DNA from: JBEBVQ01 sp964527735
Lineage (GTDB): Bacteria; Bacteroidota; Bacteroidia; Chitinophagales; Chitinophagaceae
Assembly: GCA_964527735.1 (NCBI GenBank)
Contig: CAZGPG010000014.1
Coordinates: 26,882 to 90,881 of the forward strand
DNA: 64,000 nt
Reading direction: 5' to 3'
Shown here: piece after piece, positions 41,017 through 50,813 of the stretch
Layout: the number at the start of each line of letters is the position of its first letter
How positions within the stretch are numbered: position 1 is the first letter of the stretch
Program-made: the position numbers and the translations under genes
Notes under the pieces: generated by a model
Seen by the model: the letters and a program-made list of their open reading frames with translations, nothing else
The model's database searches: none
Told to the model about the DNA's origin: nothing

Positions 41017-42717
41017 ATGCAATGGAATTATACTTTTTTTCTTTCAGTAATAATATCTATCATTTCCGGGCAGGTGGCATATGCCCAGAAATGGTATAAT
41101 ATCATGCACCTAAGCGGTGTGCAGACAGTAGGGCCGCGGGATATAACCGTTACCCCTGCCGGGGCAGCAAGGGGTTTATATGAATGTGGTGGTGTCGGGC
41201 CTTACTATATCGGCGAAAATTACAGCCACGACCCCGGTGCACCAACAAGACCGGGACGTTTCACTTTTGATTTCTCAACGCCGGTAAAGGTCGTCAAGGT
41301 TCAGATCAGGGCATTGGACCAGGGAGAGATTATCACTTTTTATATTAATGGCACACAATACATGCTCACGCATAGCGATATATTTCCTTTCCCCACAACC
41401 TGCACCGGGGATGGCGGTACCGTTACTGATGTGCTGAACGGAGCGTTGTATCAGCCTTTACCGGGAAACGGGCGATCTGCGGAAATCAACATTACTGTTC
41501 CTGCAGGTATCCACAATCTGGCTGTCCACGCAAACGGCACCCGGAACGGCAGCGTATTCCAGCTGCAGGCAGGAGACATGGAAGCAGGCAATAACCGGCC
41601 ATGCCGTGGAGATACATTAAAACTGTACGGCTCCCCGGAAACGGACAGCGCTACTTATTCCTGGACGGGACCCGGAGGTTTCAGTTCCTCAGAGCGTAAC
41701 CCGGTTATACCCAACCCTGCTTCTGCGCACAGCGGTGTATATACCTTTCGCATACTGAAAAACGGACGTGTATATGCAGATACAACTCATGTAACCGTGC
41801 TACAGGCGCCACCCCGTCCGGTCATCGAACATAACGAACCACTCTGTGCCGGCGGGCCATTGAGCTTCTCTGTTAAGCCCAATACACCTGGTGTACGTTA
41901 CCAGTGGACCGGCCCCGCAGGCTTCCACGATACCATACCCGGGCCGGTCATACCAGCCTTACAGGAAAGGCACGGCGGCAGCTATACCGTAACCGTATCT
42001 GCCGGCAACTGCAGCGTAACGGCAACTACTGAGATCAAAGTACCACGCTTGATCCGGCAAACGCTTACCCAAACAATCTGCGGGCCGGACCGATACAACT
42101 TTAACGGGCGTGTCCTCACGGAGCCGGGAAACTATACCGATACACTCACCTCGGTCTCCGGATGTGATTCCGTAGTAATCCTGAGCCTGGTACGGCTGCC
42201 GGTTCCGGAAGTAAGCATCACCCAGGAATCCGGCTACGATTTCTGTATTGGTGATTCAATACTGCTGGAAGCACATGGTGCGCCCGCGTATACCTGGTAT
42301 GATAAAAACGGGATTGCAATAAAAAGTGAAAAAACGGCCTACATCCCTTTACCGGAGCTGGCGAATATAATAACCCTCATCGGTATGGCAGGTAATAATT
42401 GCCGGGATACTGCGTCCATTACCATTCCGGCTCAGGGATGTTGTGTATTGTTCGCTCCTAATGCCTTCACACCAAACGGAGATGGCAAAAATGATCGTTT
42501 CGGAGGTTCGGCACAAAGGCCTGTCAGGAATTATCAGATGACCATCTTCAACCGTTGGGGGCAGAGAGTATTCTATACACAGGACATCCGGGAAAAATGG
42601 GATGGAAGCTTTAACGGGTTACCTGCAGAAACAGGCACCTATTATTACAACATGAACGCCGAATGTCTGACAGGCGAACAAATGCAGCAAAAAGGAGATC
42701 TGACACTGATACGATGA
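41017..42717 (+). CDS. T9SS type B surface protein with Ig-like domains
   Basis: The start at 41017 (MQWNYTFFLSVIISIISGQV, ending AYAQ) gives a signal peptide and 566 residues. An N-terminal domain (about 25-205) has no family I can name. It is followed by two PKD/Ig-like domains (YSWTGPGGFSSSERNPVI and YQWTGPAGFHDTIPGPVI), a GCDS module (ICGPDRYNFNG ... VSGCDSVVILSL) and a gliding-motility-type sorting domain (NAFTPNGDGKNDRFGG ... KGDLTLIR). It is likely exposed on the cell surface. It is divergent from the kinase gene and precedes another T9SS gene by 70 bases. Confidence 0.85.
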   Translation: MQWNYTFFLSVIISIISGQVAYAQKWYNIMHLSGVQTVGPRDITVTPAGAARGLYECGGVGPYYIGENYSHDPGAPTRPGRFTFDFSTPVKVVKVQIRALDQGEIITFYINGTQYMLTHSDIFPFPTTCTGDGGTVTDVLNGALYQPLPGNGRSAEINITVPAGIHNLAVHANGTRNGSVFQLQAGDMEAGNNRPCRGDTLKLYGSPETDSATYSWTGPGGFSSSERNPVIPNPASAHSGVYTFRILKNGRVYADTTHVTVLQAPPRPVIEHNEPLCAGGPLSFSVKPNTPGVRYQWTGPAGFHDTIPGPVIPALQERHGGSYTVTVSAGNCSVTATTEIKVPRLIRQTLTQTICGPDRYNFNGRVLTEPGNYTDTLTSVSGCDSVVILSLVRLPVPEVSITQESGYDFCIGDSILLEAHGAPAYTWYDKNGIAIKSEKTAYIPLPELANIITLIGMAGNNCRDTASITIPAQGCCVLFAPNAFTPNGDGKNDRFGGSAQRPVRNYQMTIFNRWGQRVFYTQDIREKWDGSFNGLPAETGTYYYNMNAECLTGEQMQQKGDLTLIR

Positions 42718-42787
42718 GTAAGATGAGTAAATCATAAAAAAACAATTTAAGAGATCAAACAATTTTATCAACCATAAAAAAGCAGCA

Positions 42788-45055
42788 ATGAAACGTACTT
42801 TATTAAGCTTACAAAAAGGAGTAATCGCTCTGATCCTGCTGGGCAGCGCTCAGACGGCGTCCGCCCAGAAAACAGAATGGGTGACTGCATTCGGCGGAAA
42901 AACAGGCCGAAATGCAGGTTCATCCATTGCTGTGGACGGCAATGGCAATACCTATACCGCGGGGTACATGGTAGATACCATTACCCTCAATACTACTGCC
43001 GGCAGCGTTACCTTAAACGGCGCCAGCACAACCACCGGATTCCTTACTAAAACAAACCCTTCAGGGGCTATTGAATGGGTGCGGCATATCGGACCGGGAA
43101 GAAGTGTGGGCAACGCGCTTGCACTGGATGCGGACGGCAATGTATACGTCACCGGATACTTCCAGGATTCCATACACTTCGACCCGGCAGCTCCTGCCTC
43201 TTACCTGAAAACAGGACGATCCAACACCACCTCCAACAGGGATGTCTTCATTGCAAAACTGGCCCCGAACGGCAACCACATATGGGTAAAAAGACTGGGG
43301 GGAGCCGGCACCAACGAAGGTAATACGATCAATGTAAGCGCCTCCGGCAGCATATACCTCGCCGGTACCTTTACCAGCAGCGGAGCCGGGGTCAGCTATG
43401 ACGGGCAGCCGGGGATTATTTCAACGGGCGGAAAAGATATGTTTATTAGCAAATTGAATGCGACAGATGGGAGTGTACAATGGGTGAAAAGTGTTGGCGG
43501 ACTCGGGGATGAAACCGTAAAATCACTCGCGGTAGATAACCAGGAAAACATACTGATCACAGGCGCTTACAAAAACGAAGCGGACTTCAACCCGGATCCG
43601 GGTGTGACCAATAACCTGCCGGCACCACCCTTTGGACAGAATGACGTCTTTGTATTAAAACTGGATAAAGACGGTATCTATAAATGGGCAAAATCCTGGG
43701 GAAGTACCGGTGGCTCTGCAGATATAGGCAATGCAATTGCCGTGGATAAATACCGGAATGTGTATATAACGGGACAGTACATTGGCACCAATGTAGATTT
43801 TGACCCAGATCCCACAGCCACTTTTCCACTCACTTCAAAAAGCTACGACATTTTTGTCTCCAAGCTGGATGAAAACGGGGTATTCCAATGGGCTAAGGGC
43901 TATGGATCTACCGAAGTACTCGACGAAGGCACCGGCATTGCCACCGATACCGCAGGGAATGTATTCGTTACGGGCGTGTTTCTGCTTACAACAGATTTTA
44001 ATCCCGGCGGCTCCAACGGACAAGTATCTTCCAGCGGTAACCGCGACGTATTCGTCCTGAAGCTGGCCGGCAATGGTGATTTCAATTGGGTAAAATCAGT
44101 CAAAGGATCAGACTGGGACGGCGCCGGCGGCATTACCGTAGGTGAAGACGGAATCGTTTATACCACAGGATGGGTAAGTAAAAACTCGGACTTTTTCCTT
44201 GGGCTGGCCGGCTACAGCAGCATTCCTCATGTTGCTACAGCGGAATGGGATGTATTCATCCATAAGATCAATCAGGTATGCACTTCAGAAAGCGAAATAA
44301 CGCTAAGCAACTGCGGTCCCTACCAGTTCAACGGCAGCACATACAGTACCAGTGATATTTACCAGATCCGGTTAATGAATATACATGGCTGCGACAGTAA
44401 CATTACACTAAACCTTACCATTAAAGAAAACACAGCGGAAACGGTTACCATAAACGGGTGCGACAGTGTCAGTATAAACGGCATTACTTATTATACATCC
44501 GACTCCTATACCCAGACGCATACGAACGTAGCGGGGTGCGACAGCATACTGACCTGTATCGTCACGGTCGGCACTACACCGGTAGCAGATGTGGTTCAGA
44601 ACGGCACTACACTTACCGCCGGCCTGGCCGATACCTGGGCATGGATCGACTGTGATAACAATACCCCTGTACCGGATGCAACAGACCAGGTGTTCACTCC
44701 GGATCAAAGCGGAAGGTATGCCTTAGTGGCTACCAGCATCGGCGGCTGCAGTGACACTTCTGATTGTTATACCGTTGAAGTTGATACTGAGACAGGCATT
44801 TATGATCTCAATGGAAAAAGCACAATAAGTGTTTATCCGAACCCTGCTCAAAACGTTCTCTTTATAAAAGGATCTGTAAACGGACACATCCGCCTCACCG
44901 GCGCAGATGGCAAAACCCTGCTGCTGCAGAAAATGGCTCCGGGAATAAGCAGCATTGATCTTTCCGGATGCTCTACAGGCATGTATCTTTTACACATGAC
45001 CGATGCAATGGGTCATACCTTCCGGGTTGAGAAGATCACAAAAGCCGGGCAATAA
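42788..45055 (+). CDS. T9SS type A protein with SBBP beta-propeller repeats
   Basis: The 755-residue protein has a signal peptide (GVIALILLGSAQTASAQ) and a run of SBBP-type repeats from residue 35 to 500, each with a pattern like GNVYVTGYFQDSIHFDP followed by DVFIAKLAPNGNHIWVK. These are typical of bacterial beta-propellers. Two GCDS modules follow (LSNCGPYQFNGSTYSTSDIY ... HGCDSNITLNL and INGCDSVSINGITY ... AGCDSILTCIV). The end is a type A sorting domain (ISVYPNPAQNVLFIKG ... GMYLLHMTDA). It is a close relative of the protein at 57552. The role is unknown, probably cell-surface binding. Confidence 0.88.
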   Translation: MKRTLLSLQKGVIALILLGSAQTASAQKTEWVTAFGGKTGRNAGSSIAVDGNGNTYTAGYMVDTITLNTTAGSVTLNGASTTTGFLTKTNPSGAIEWVRHIGPGRSVGNALALDADGNVYVTGYFQDSIHFDPAAPASYLKTGRSNTTSNRDVFIAKLAPNGNHIWVKRLGGAGTNEGNTINVSASGSIYLAGTFTSSGAGVSYDGQPGIISTGGKDMFISKLNATDGSVQWVKSVGGLGDETVKSLAVDNQENILITGAYKNEADFNPDPGVTNNLPAPPFGQNDVFVLKLDKDGIYKWAKSWGSTGGSADIGNAIAVDKYRNVYITGQYIGTNVDFDPDPTATFPLTSKSYDIFVSKLDENGVFQWAKGYGSTEVLDEGTGIATDTAGNVFVTGVFLLTTDFNPGGSNGQVSSSGNRDVFVLKLAGNGDFNWVKSVKGSDWDGAGGITVGEDGIVYTTGWVSKNSDFFLGLAGYSSIPHVATAEWDVFIHKINQVCTSESEITLSNCGPYQFNGSTYSTSDIYQIRLMNIHGCDSNITLNLTIKENTAETVTINGCDSVSINGITYYTSDSYTQTHTNVAGCDSILTCIVTVGTTPVADVVQNGTTLTAGLADTWAWIDCDNNTPVPDATDQVFTPDQSGRYALVATSIGGCSDTSDCYTVEVDTETGIYDLNGKSTISVYPNPAQNVLFIKGSVNGHIRLTGADGKTLLLQKMAPGISSIDLSGCSTGMYLLHMTDAMGHTFRVEKITKAGQ

Positions 45056-45103
45056 GATGAGCTGACATAATTATTGCAGGCTAATAATTGCTACTTGCAC
45101 GGG

Positions 45104-45156
45104 CAACAAAATACGGGCTGGACGAGTACGCTTATCGTCCAGCCCGTATTTTGTTG
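45104..45156. terminator. Strong bidirectional terminator
   Basis: A perfect 22-bp stem (left arm starts CAACAAAATACGGGCTGG, right arm ends CCCGTATTTTGTTG) with a nine-base loop lies between two convergent genes. Confidence 0.9.
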
Positions 45157-45205
45157 TCTGATAACCTTACACCCTTTCCCCGGAGTTTGTAATGCTGCAT
45201 ATCTT

Positions 45206-46249
45206 TCATTTCCTCCTGATCAGGTAAATCACCGCCGGGAAATGATCGCTGTATCCGTTTGCCCACCTACCGCCTTGAAATGAACGGTGCGGGTATCCTT
45301 TATAACGCCCCGATTGGCTTCTTAAAAATGACCGGTTAAAGACTTCTGCCTTATAATAACGCCAGCGCGTCTCGTCACCGTGCAGCCAGTTGCCGCTGAT
45401 GATGACCTGGTCAAACAGGTTCCAGCTATCATTGTAGCCCAGCGTACCGATGCCTTTTTTATAAAACTGTACCCAGGGGTTATACAGACCCGTTGCGGTG
45501 AGCTTCGACTTATCGCCCGTTGCGCCCAGCACTTTGACCACACTCGGACTGACCGGGTCGTCATTCAGATCGCCCATCAGAATTACACCGGCGGCAGGAT
45601 CATAATGCATCAGCGAGTCAATGAACTTTTTTGCGATACCGGCAGCGATGGCCCGCAACGGCGCTGATGCCGCTTCCCCACCCCGCCGCGAAGGCCAGTG
45701 GTTGACGAGCACATGTACCGTATCTCCGGCGAGTATGCCTTTTACGTAAAGAATATCGCGTGTCCTGCCGCCTTTTTCCCCGGTACGGCTAATATCAACG
45801 GAGATCGGCCGTGCCGCCAGCGGAGTAAAATAACGTGTCTGATACAGTAATGCTACATCGATACCGCGGTGATCCGGGCCGTCGAAATGGACAAACCGGT
45901 AATCCCGGTCGCGGATCAATGGCTGTGCAACCAGATCTGCCAGCACCCGGGCATTTTCTATCTCCGCCGTACCGATCAGCACCGGACCATCAGGCGTCAG
46001 CGTGGTACCAACCTGGTCTATGACGAATGAAAGGTTATGGAGTTTCTGTCGGTACACTTCCTCCGTATAATGATATGCGCCGCCCGGCGTGAAATCATTA
46101 TCTCCCCAATTCCCCGGATCATCATAGGGATCAAAGAGGTTTTCAAAATTATAAAAGCAGACGGCAAGTGTTTCATAGCGCTTCGGCTGCGCGGATGCCT
46201 GCTGTGTGGTCATCCAAAGCACGTAAAGGAATAAGATAAATGGTTTCAT
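45206..46249 (-). CDS. Endonuclease/exonuclease/phosphatase-family secreted enzyme
   Basis: The 347-residue protein has a signal peptide (FILFLYVLWMTTQQASAQ) and the four-layer fold of the EEP family. Active-site pieces are visible in order: FYNFENLFD, IGTAEIENARVL with the metal-binding Glu, DHRGIDVALLY, LVNHWPSRRGG, ILMGDLNDDP with the Asp-x-Asn pair and GYSDHFPAVI with the final Asp-His. It may cut nucleic acids or phosphate esters outside the cytoplasm. Relatives often lie beside TonB receptors and DUF5689 lipoproteins, as here, though on the opposite strand. Confidence 0.9.
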   Translation of the reverse strand: MKPFILFLYVLWMTTQQASAQPKRYETLAVCFYNFENLFDPYDDPGNWGDNDFTPGGAYHYTEEVYRQKLHNLSFVIDQVGTTLTPDGPVLIGTAEIENARVLADLVAQPLIRDRDYRFVHFDGPDHRGIDVALLYQTRYFTPLAARPISVDISRTGEKGGRTRDILYVKGILAGDTVHVLVNHWPSRRGGEAASAPLRAIAAGIAKKFIDSLMHYDPAAGVILMGDLNDDPVSPSVVKVLGATGDKSKLTATGLYNPWVQFYKKGIGTLGYNDSWNLFDQVIISGNWLHGDETRWRYYKAEVFNRSFLRSQSGRYKGYPHRSFQGGRWANGYSDHFPAVIYLIRRK

Positions 46250-46283
46250 GTTTTGTTATTTAAAAATTAGTGTGATCCGGATC

Positions 46284-46348
46284 GTAGAGACGCGATTGAT
46301 CGCGTCTCCACTATTACACGGGGGAGACGCGATCAATCGCGTCTCTAC
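46284..46348. repeat. REP pair (BIME) between the endonuclease and TonB receptor genes
   Basis: Two palindromes with arms GAGACGCGAT/ATCGCGTCTC (46284-46308 and 46322-46348) lie in opposite orientation with GTAG feet outward, within the divergent intergenic space. The centre dinucleotide differs (TG and CA). Confidence 0.95.
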
Positions 46349-46483
46349 ACACATGTGATTACCCCGTTTGAAATGTTATCAACATTTTGTAAAACTAATC
46401 ACAATTAATTAATTTAGAGCCAATAATGATTAGTTTATTTAAATAATATAAACATTCGAAAAACATCACAAATATTATTTATC

Positions 46484-49093
46484 ATGTACAAGAAAACACT
46501 ATGCTTATTCATCTGCCTGCTTTCCGGCAGCATCGTGGCTTGCGCGCAGGATACCACGAGCATAAAAACACAAGAGGAAATATGGCTCCAGACAGACACA
46601 ACAGAAGCACTGCAGACCAGGGCAGACCCCATACCGGTCATTGAACTGGAAGACCCCGATGCGGGCAGTGAAGAAGACGGCATCAACCTGCACGTGATCA
46701 GCAGTGTGCTCACCGCTTCGCGGGATCCGTTTCTCAACACAGCAGCATTTGTATTCGGCCAGTACCGGTTCCAGCCGCGCGGCTATGGCAGGAACCAGCA
46801 GCAGGTGCTGATCAACGGTATACCCATGAACGACCTCCGGACCGGCGCTGCATACTGGAGCCAGTGGGGCGGGCTGAACGATATGTTCCGCGCACGCAAT
46901 AATACATACGGACTGGCGCCTTCGGAGGATGCATTCGGCGGCATGAACGGCACTACTGCCTTTGACGTTGCTGCGGCAAGTCTGCAGAAACAAACACGGC
47001 TCACCTATTCCCTCTCTAACCGGCAGTACCGCCACCGGCTGATGCTGACGCATAACAGCGGTTTATTGGCGAACGGCTGGGCGTATACCCTGTCCTTTTC
47101 CCGCAGATGGGCCAATGAAGGTTATATCCCGGGGACATTCTACGACGGATACGCCGCGTTCGGCAGTCTCTCCAGGCAGGCAGGCCGTCACAGTCTCGAT
47201 CTCACGGCATTCGCCGCGCCGGCACGCAGGGGGAAATCCACACCGGCAACAAAAGAGGTTTATGAACTGGCAGGATCAAATTTCTACAACCCGAACTGGG
47301 GTTATCAGAACGGAGAAAAACGAAATGCCAAAGTATCGGAAAGCCTTCAGCCGGTGTTCCTCTTCCGGCACCGGTATGCGACCGGCAAAGGTTTTCGGAT
47401 AAATACATCGCTGGGCTATCAATTCGGTAAAAATGCCAACAGCTCGCTCGACTGGTATCAGGCCAAAGACCCGCGGCCCGACTACTACCGCTACCTCCCC
47501 GGCTGGCAGATCCGGAATAATGATGAGGATGCGGCGAATGACATTATTCAAAAATGGAAAACAGAACCGGAAACTTATGCACAGATCAACTGGAAGCGGC
47601 TGTACGAAGTAAACTACGCTAATACCGAAACCATCTCCGGCGTAAATGGCATCAACGGTAATGATATAACCGGGAAACGGTCGGTATATGTTATAGGGAA
47701 TGATGTGGAAGACATACGGAAATACAGCTTTAATATCCGGCTGGAACAAGCCGTTAATGAGCATTTCATGCTGCAGGGCGGGATAACAGCTATCATACAG
47801 CATATGGAATATTATAAGGAGCTGCAGGATCTGCTGGGCGGGGATTTTTACCTGAACCTGAATCAGTTTGCCGATCAGCAGCATATACCGGATGCAACGT
47901 ATAACCAATACGACCTGAACACGCCCGACCGGCTGATCCGCGAAGGCGACCGGTACAATTACCATTACCTGCTGCGGCAATATAAATACCATTCCTGGCT
48001 GCAGGGTATCCTGAGTCTCAACAGGCTTGATGTGTTTCTCGCCGCCACCGGAAGCCTGCACAGCTTCAGCAGGGAAGGATTGTTCCGCAACGGTTTATTC
48101 CCGGAAGATTCTTATGGAAAAACAGCCCTCCAATCGTTTAAAACCTATGGTGTAAAAGGAGGACTTACATGGAAGATAGACGGCCGGAATTATCTCTTCC
48201 TGAATGGCGCCGCCGGTACGGAAGCGCCTTCTGCAGACCATACTTATATCTCCATACGCACCCGCAACCAGACAGTAGCCGCGCCGGGGGTACAATCGTA
48301 CAACAGCCTGGAAGGCGGCTATCTGCTGAAGGCGCCCAAATATAAAGCCCGGCTGGTGGGTTATACGACCCATATAACCGGCGTTACCGACATAAAGAGA
48401 TTTTATAACGATGATCCGGCATTCCGCACATTTGTGAATTACGTGATACAGGATGCCGGAATGCGGTTTGCCGGTCTGGAACTGGCGCTTGAGGCAAGCC
48501 TGCAAAGTTCATTATCCGTAACCGGCGTCGCTGCATTGGGGCGGGCATTTTATACAAACAACCCCACCGTGAGCATTTACCGGGACAATGATACAACAAC
48601 CATCCCACAGGCAAGGTCTGTGTATATGAACAACCACAACCTCTCGACCGGCCCGCAAAACGCCTATTCGCTGGGCTTAAATTACCGGTCAAAGAAATAC
48701 TGGTATGCCAATATCAATGGCAATTACTTCGACCGGAACTATGTATCCGTCAACCCCGACCGGCGGACAGCGGAGGCAGTAGGACTGCTGGATCCGTTAT
48801 CGGATCCGTATCGTACGATCCTGGTACAGGAACAGTTGCCCGCGTTTTACACCATTGACCTGTTCTTCGGAAAGTCATTCCTGCTATCGCGGTTTTTCAA
48901 ACGTATTCCACGTAATACCTTCCTCTACCTGAATATCGGGGTGAACAATATCCTCAACAACACCTCCATCCAGACCGGGGGATTCGAGCAATTGCGCTTC
49001 GACTTCAGTGAAAAAGACCCGGAAAAATTCCCCGTGAAATATTTCTACGGATACGGCGCCAATTATTTCATCAACATCAGCCTGAAATATTAA
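46484..49093 (+). CDS. TonB-dependent receptor
   Basis: The 869-residue protein has a signal peptide (LCLFICLLSGSIVACAQ), an acidic linker and the plug domain (FGQYRFQPRGYGRNQQQVLI, NGIPMNDLRTGAAYWSQWG). The barrel has strands such as YTLSFSRRWANEGYIPGTFY, and the protein ends in the aromatic YFINISLKY. It lacks the CarboxypepD_reg domain common to SusC proteins. The DUF5689 lipoprotein downstream is probably its surface partner. Substrate unknown; the nearby endonuclease/phosphatase makes a nucleic-acid or phosphate-containing substrate possible (inference). Confidence 0.9.
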   Translation: MYKKTLCLFICLLSGSIVACAQDTTSIKTQEEIWLQTDTTEALQTRADPIPVIELEDPDAGSEEDGINLHVISSVLTASRDPFLNTAAFVFGQYRFQPRGYGRNQQQVLINGIPMNDLRTGAAYWSQWGGLNDMFRARNNTYGLAPSEDAFGGMNGTTAFDVAAASLQKQTRLTYSLSNRQYRHRLMLTHNSGLLANGWAYTLSFSRRWANEGYIPGTFYDGYAAFGSLSRQAGRHSLDLTAFAAPARRGKSTPATKEVYELAGSNFYNPNWGYQNGEKRNAKVSESLQPVFLFRHRYATGKGFRINTSLGYQFGKNANSSLDWYQAKDPRPDYYRYLPGWQIRNNDEDAANDIIQKWKTEPETYAQINWKRLYEVNYANTETISGVNGINGNDITGKRSVYVIGNDVEDIRKYSFNIRLEQAVNEHFMLQGGITAIIQHMEYYKELQDLLGGDFYLNLNQFADQQHIPDATYNQYDLNTPDRLIREGDRYNYHYLLRQYKYHSWLQGILSLNRLDVFLAATGSLHSFSREGLFRNGLFPEDSYGKTALQSFKTYGVKGGLTWKIDGRNYLFLNGAAGTEAPSADHTYISIRTRNQTVAAPGVQSYNSLEGGYLLKAPKYKARLVGYTTHITGVTDIKRFYNDDPAFRTFVNYVIQDAGMRFAGLELALEASLQSSLSVTGVAALGRAFYTNNPTVSIYRDNDTTTIPQARSVYMNNHNLSTGPQNAYSLGLNYRSKKYWYANINGNYFDRNYVSVNPDRRTAEAVGLLDPLSDPYRTILVQEQLPAFYTIDLFFGKSFLLSRFFKRIPRNTFLYLNIGVNNILNNTSIQTGGFEQLRFDFSEKDPEKFPVKYFYGYGANYFINISLKY

Positions 49094-49116
49094 TCCAAAA
49101 AAAATTAAAAATCAGC

Positions 49117-49241
49117 TCTTAATGATCTTAACACCTTAATGACCTTAATGTTTTAAATTTTTCAACATGAAGGGATTAAGGACATGAAGAATTCCGCATT
49201 AATAAATATCAAACACATTTGTCACATTAAAAACATTAAAC
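49117..49241. repeat. AT-rich word repeats between receptor and DUF5689 genes
   Basis: The words CTTAATGA and TTAATG recur (49117-49155), then CACATTTGTCACATTAAA with ACATTAAA (about 49215-49241). The latter resembles the AATGTG tract near trmD. Confidence 0.5.
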
Positions 49242-49242
49242 C

Positions 49243-50697
49243 ATGCATCACACGATAATATTGTTTGCAACAGCCGCATTAACCGTTCAGCTTTCATCCT
49301 GTATGAAACATAAAATAGACACACCGCCGGACATGCGTCATTACGACCCGGCATTGCCCATAACGCATACCCTTACCGAACTGAAAGCTATGAATGGCTT
49401 TTATGATTTCAAGACAGGCGGCGATACCACACTGATCACCGAAGACATCACCATCGCAGGTATCGTAACAGCCGACGACCGTACCGGTAATTTTTACAAG
49501 CGGATCGTCATCGAAGACTCCACAGGCGCTATCGCCGTGCTGCTCGATGCCTACAACCTGTATAATGATTACCCTGAAGGGCGCAGGGTGTATATCAAAT
49601 GCAAAGACCTGTACTTAGGCTATGACGGAGGGCTCCCCGTGATCGGCTATACGCCTGCACCACAGCTTTCGCTGACCGGGATACCGGCAGTACGCATACA
49701 GGATCACGTAGTAAAAGGCAGTACCGGTCATCATATCGAAGGCGCGCCCTACTCTCTTACCCAGATCGCAGACGCCGATCCGGCGCTGTACAACCGTCTG
49801 ATCACGATCACGGAGGCTGAATTTACAGACACCGGCGTTTCCTACACCCAGCCCAATGCGACAACTAATCGTGAGATCAGCAATTGTACCGGTAGTAAAC
49901 TTGCTGTACGCAGCAGTAATTATGCCAGTTTTGCAGGTGCGGTCTTACCAGCCGGGAAAGGTACGATCACGGGTATCTATACCGTTTATACCAGCGCGGT
50001 GAGCGGCGGCAGGACACCACAGCTTGTGATACGCAGTACAAACGATGTGCAATTTCATGATCCGCGCTGCCATGCAGGAGCAGCGCCCATCATTCCGCTT
50101 GTGACGATAGACAGTATCCGCAGGTTAGCCAATCCCGTGGGTACGGTGTCGCTGGACAATTACAAGATCAGCGGCGTTGTCATTTCCGACCGTCGTTTTA
50201 AGAACACGGACGCCCGGAACATGATCATACAGGAGGGGAACCGGGGGATCGTTGTCCGTTTCTCCGGCGCCCACACCTTCGATGCGGGCGACTCCGTACT
50301 GGTGGACATCAGCGGCGCACAACTGAGCTATTACAACGGCCTGCTGCAGGTAAACGGCAATTCATTCCGTACACAAAAAGCGGAACGCATCGCCACGGGC
50401 AGGGCAATCGTACCGGAAACATACTCCGTTGCCGTGATCAACAGTGAACATTTTACGCTATACCAGTCAACCCTTGTACGTATCATGGGCGCCATGGTAT
50501 CCGAAGGCGTATATGCAGGCAATAAATCCCTTACCGATGCATCGGATATTTCCGGCAGGCTGAAACTGTACACGGCATCAGGCGCCACTTTTGCACAGCA
50601 GCAAATCCCGCCGGGCGAGGTAAATATTACCGGGATCGTGGGCCAGTTTGGCAACACAAGACAGATCAGTATCAGGAGCACAGCGGATGTGGAGTAG
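49243..50697 (+). CDS. DUF5689 lipoprotein
   Basis: The 484-residue protein has a lipoprotein signal (LTVQLSSC, lipid Cys 20). It shows OB-fold-like DUF5689 text: LTELKAMNGFYDFKTGGDTTL, ITEDITIAGIVTADDRTGNFYK and VIEDSTGAIAVLLDAYNLYN. A related second part starts near residue 285 (LVTIDSIRRLANPVGTVSLDN, YKISGVVISDRRFKNTDARN), so the protein looks duplicated. Such lipoproteins are found with TonB receptors and secreted nucleases. The last codons run into a REP: the TAG stop (50695-50697) is its GTAG foot. Confidence 0.85.
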   Translation: MHHTIILFATAALTVQLSSCMKHKIDTPPDMRHYDPALPITHTLTELKAMNGFYDFKTGGDTTLITEDITIAGIVTADDRTGNFYKRIVIEDSTGAIAVLLDAYNLYNDYPEGRRVYIKCKDLYLGYDGGLPVIGYTPAPQLSLTGIPAVRIQDHVVKGSTGHHIEGAPYSLTQIADADPALYNRLITITEAEFTDTGVSYTQPNATTNREISNCTGSKLAVRSSNYASFAGAVLPAGKGTITGIYTVYTSAVSGGRTPQLVIRSTNDVQFHDPRCHAGAAPIIPLVTIDSIRRLANPVGTVSLDNYKISGVVISDRRFKNTDARNMIIQEGNRGIVVRFSGAHTFDAGDSVLVDISGAQLSYYNGLLQVNGNSFRTQKAERIATGRAIVPETYSVAVINSEHFTLYQSTLVRIMGAMVSEGVYAGNKSLTDASDISGRLKLYTASGATFAQQQIPPGEVNITGIVGQFGNTRQISIRSTADVE

Positions 50698-50755
50698 AGA
50701 CGCGATTTATCGCGTCTCCGCACGATACAGGAGACGCGATAAATCGCGTCTCTAC
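50694..50755. repeat. REP pair (BIME) at the end of the DUF5689 gene
   Basis: Two palindromes with arms GAGACGCGAT/ATCGCGTCTC (50694-50718 and 50730-50755) in opposite orientation with GTAG feet outward. The first foot holds the stop codon of the gene. Confidence 0.95.
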
Positions 50756-50813
50756 GCAATACGTATTCATTTCGTATATTCATCCCTTTATTTATGGCAA
50801 CAGTATAACAGAC

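Noticed and set aside
47276..48061. A 261-codon open frame on the - strand
   Set aside because: It is antisense to the TonB receptor at 46484 and has no start context or family signs.
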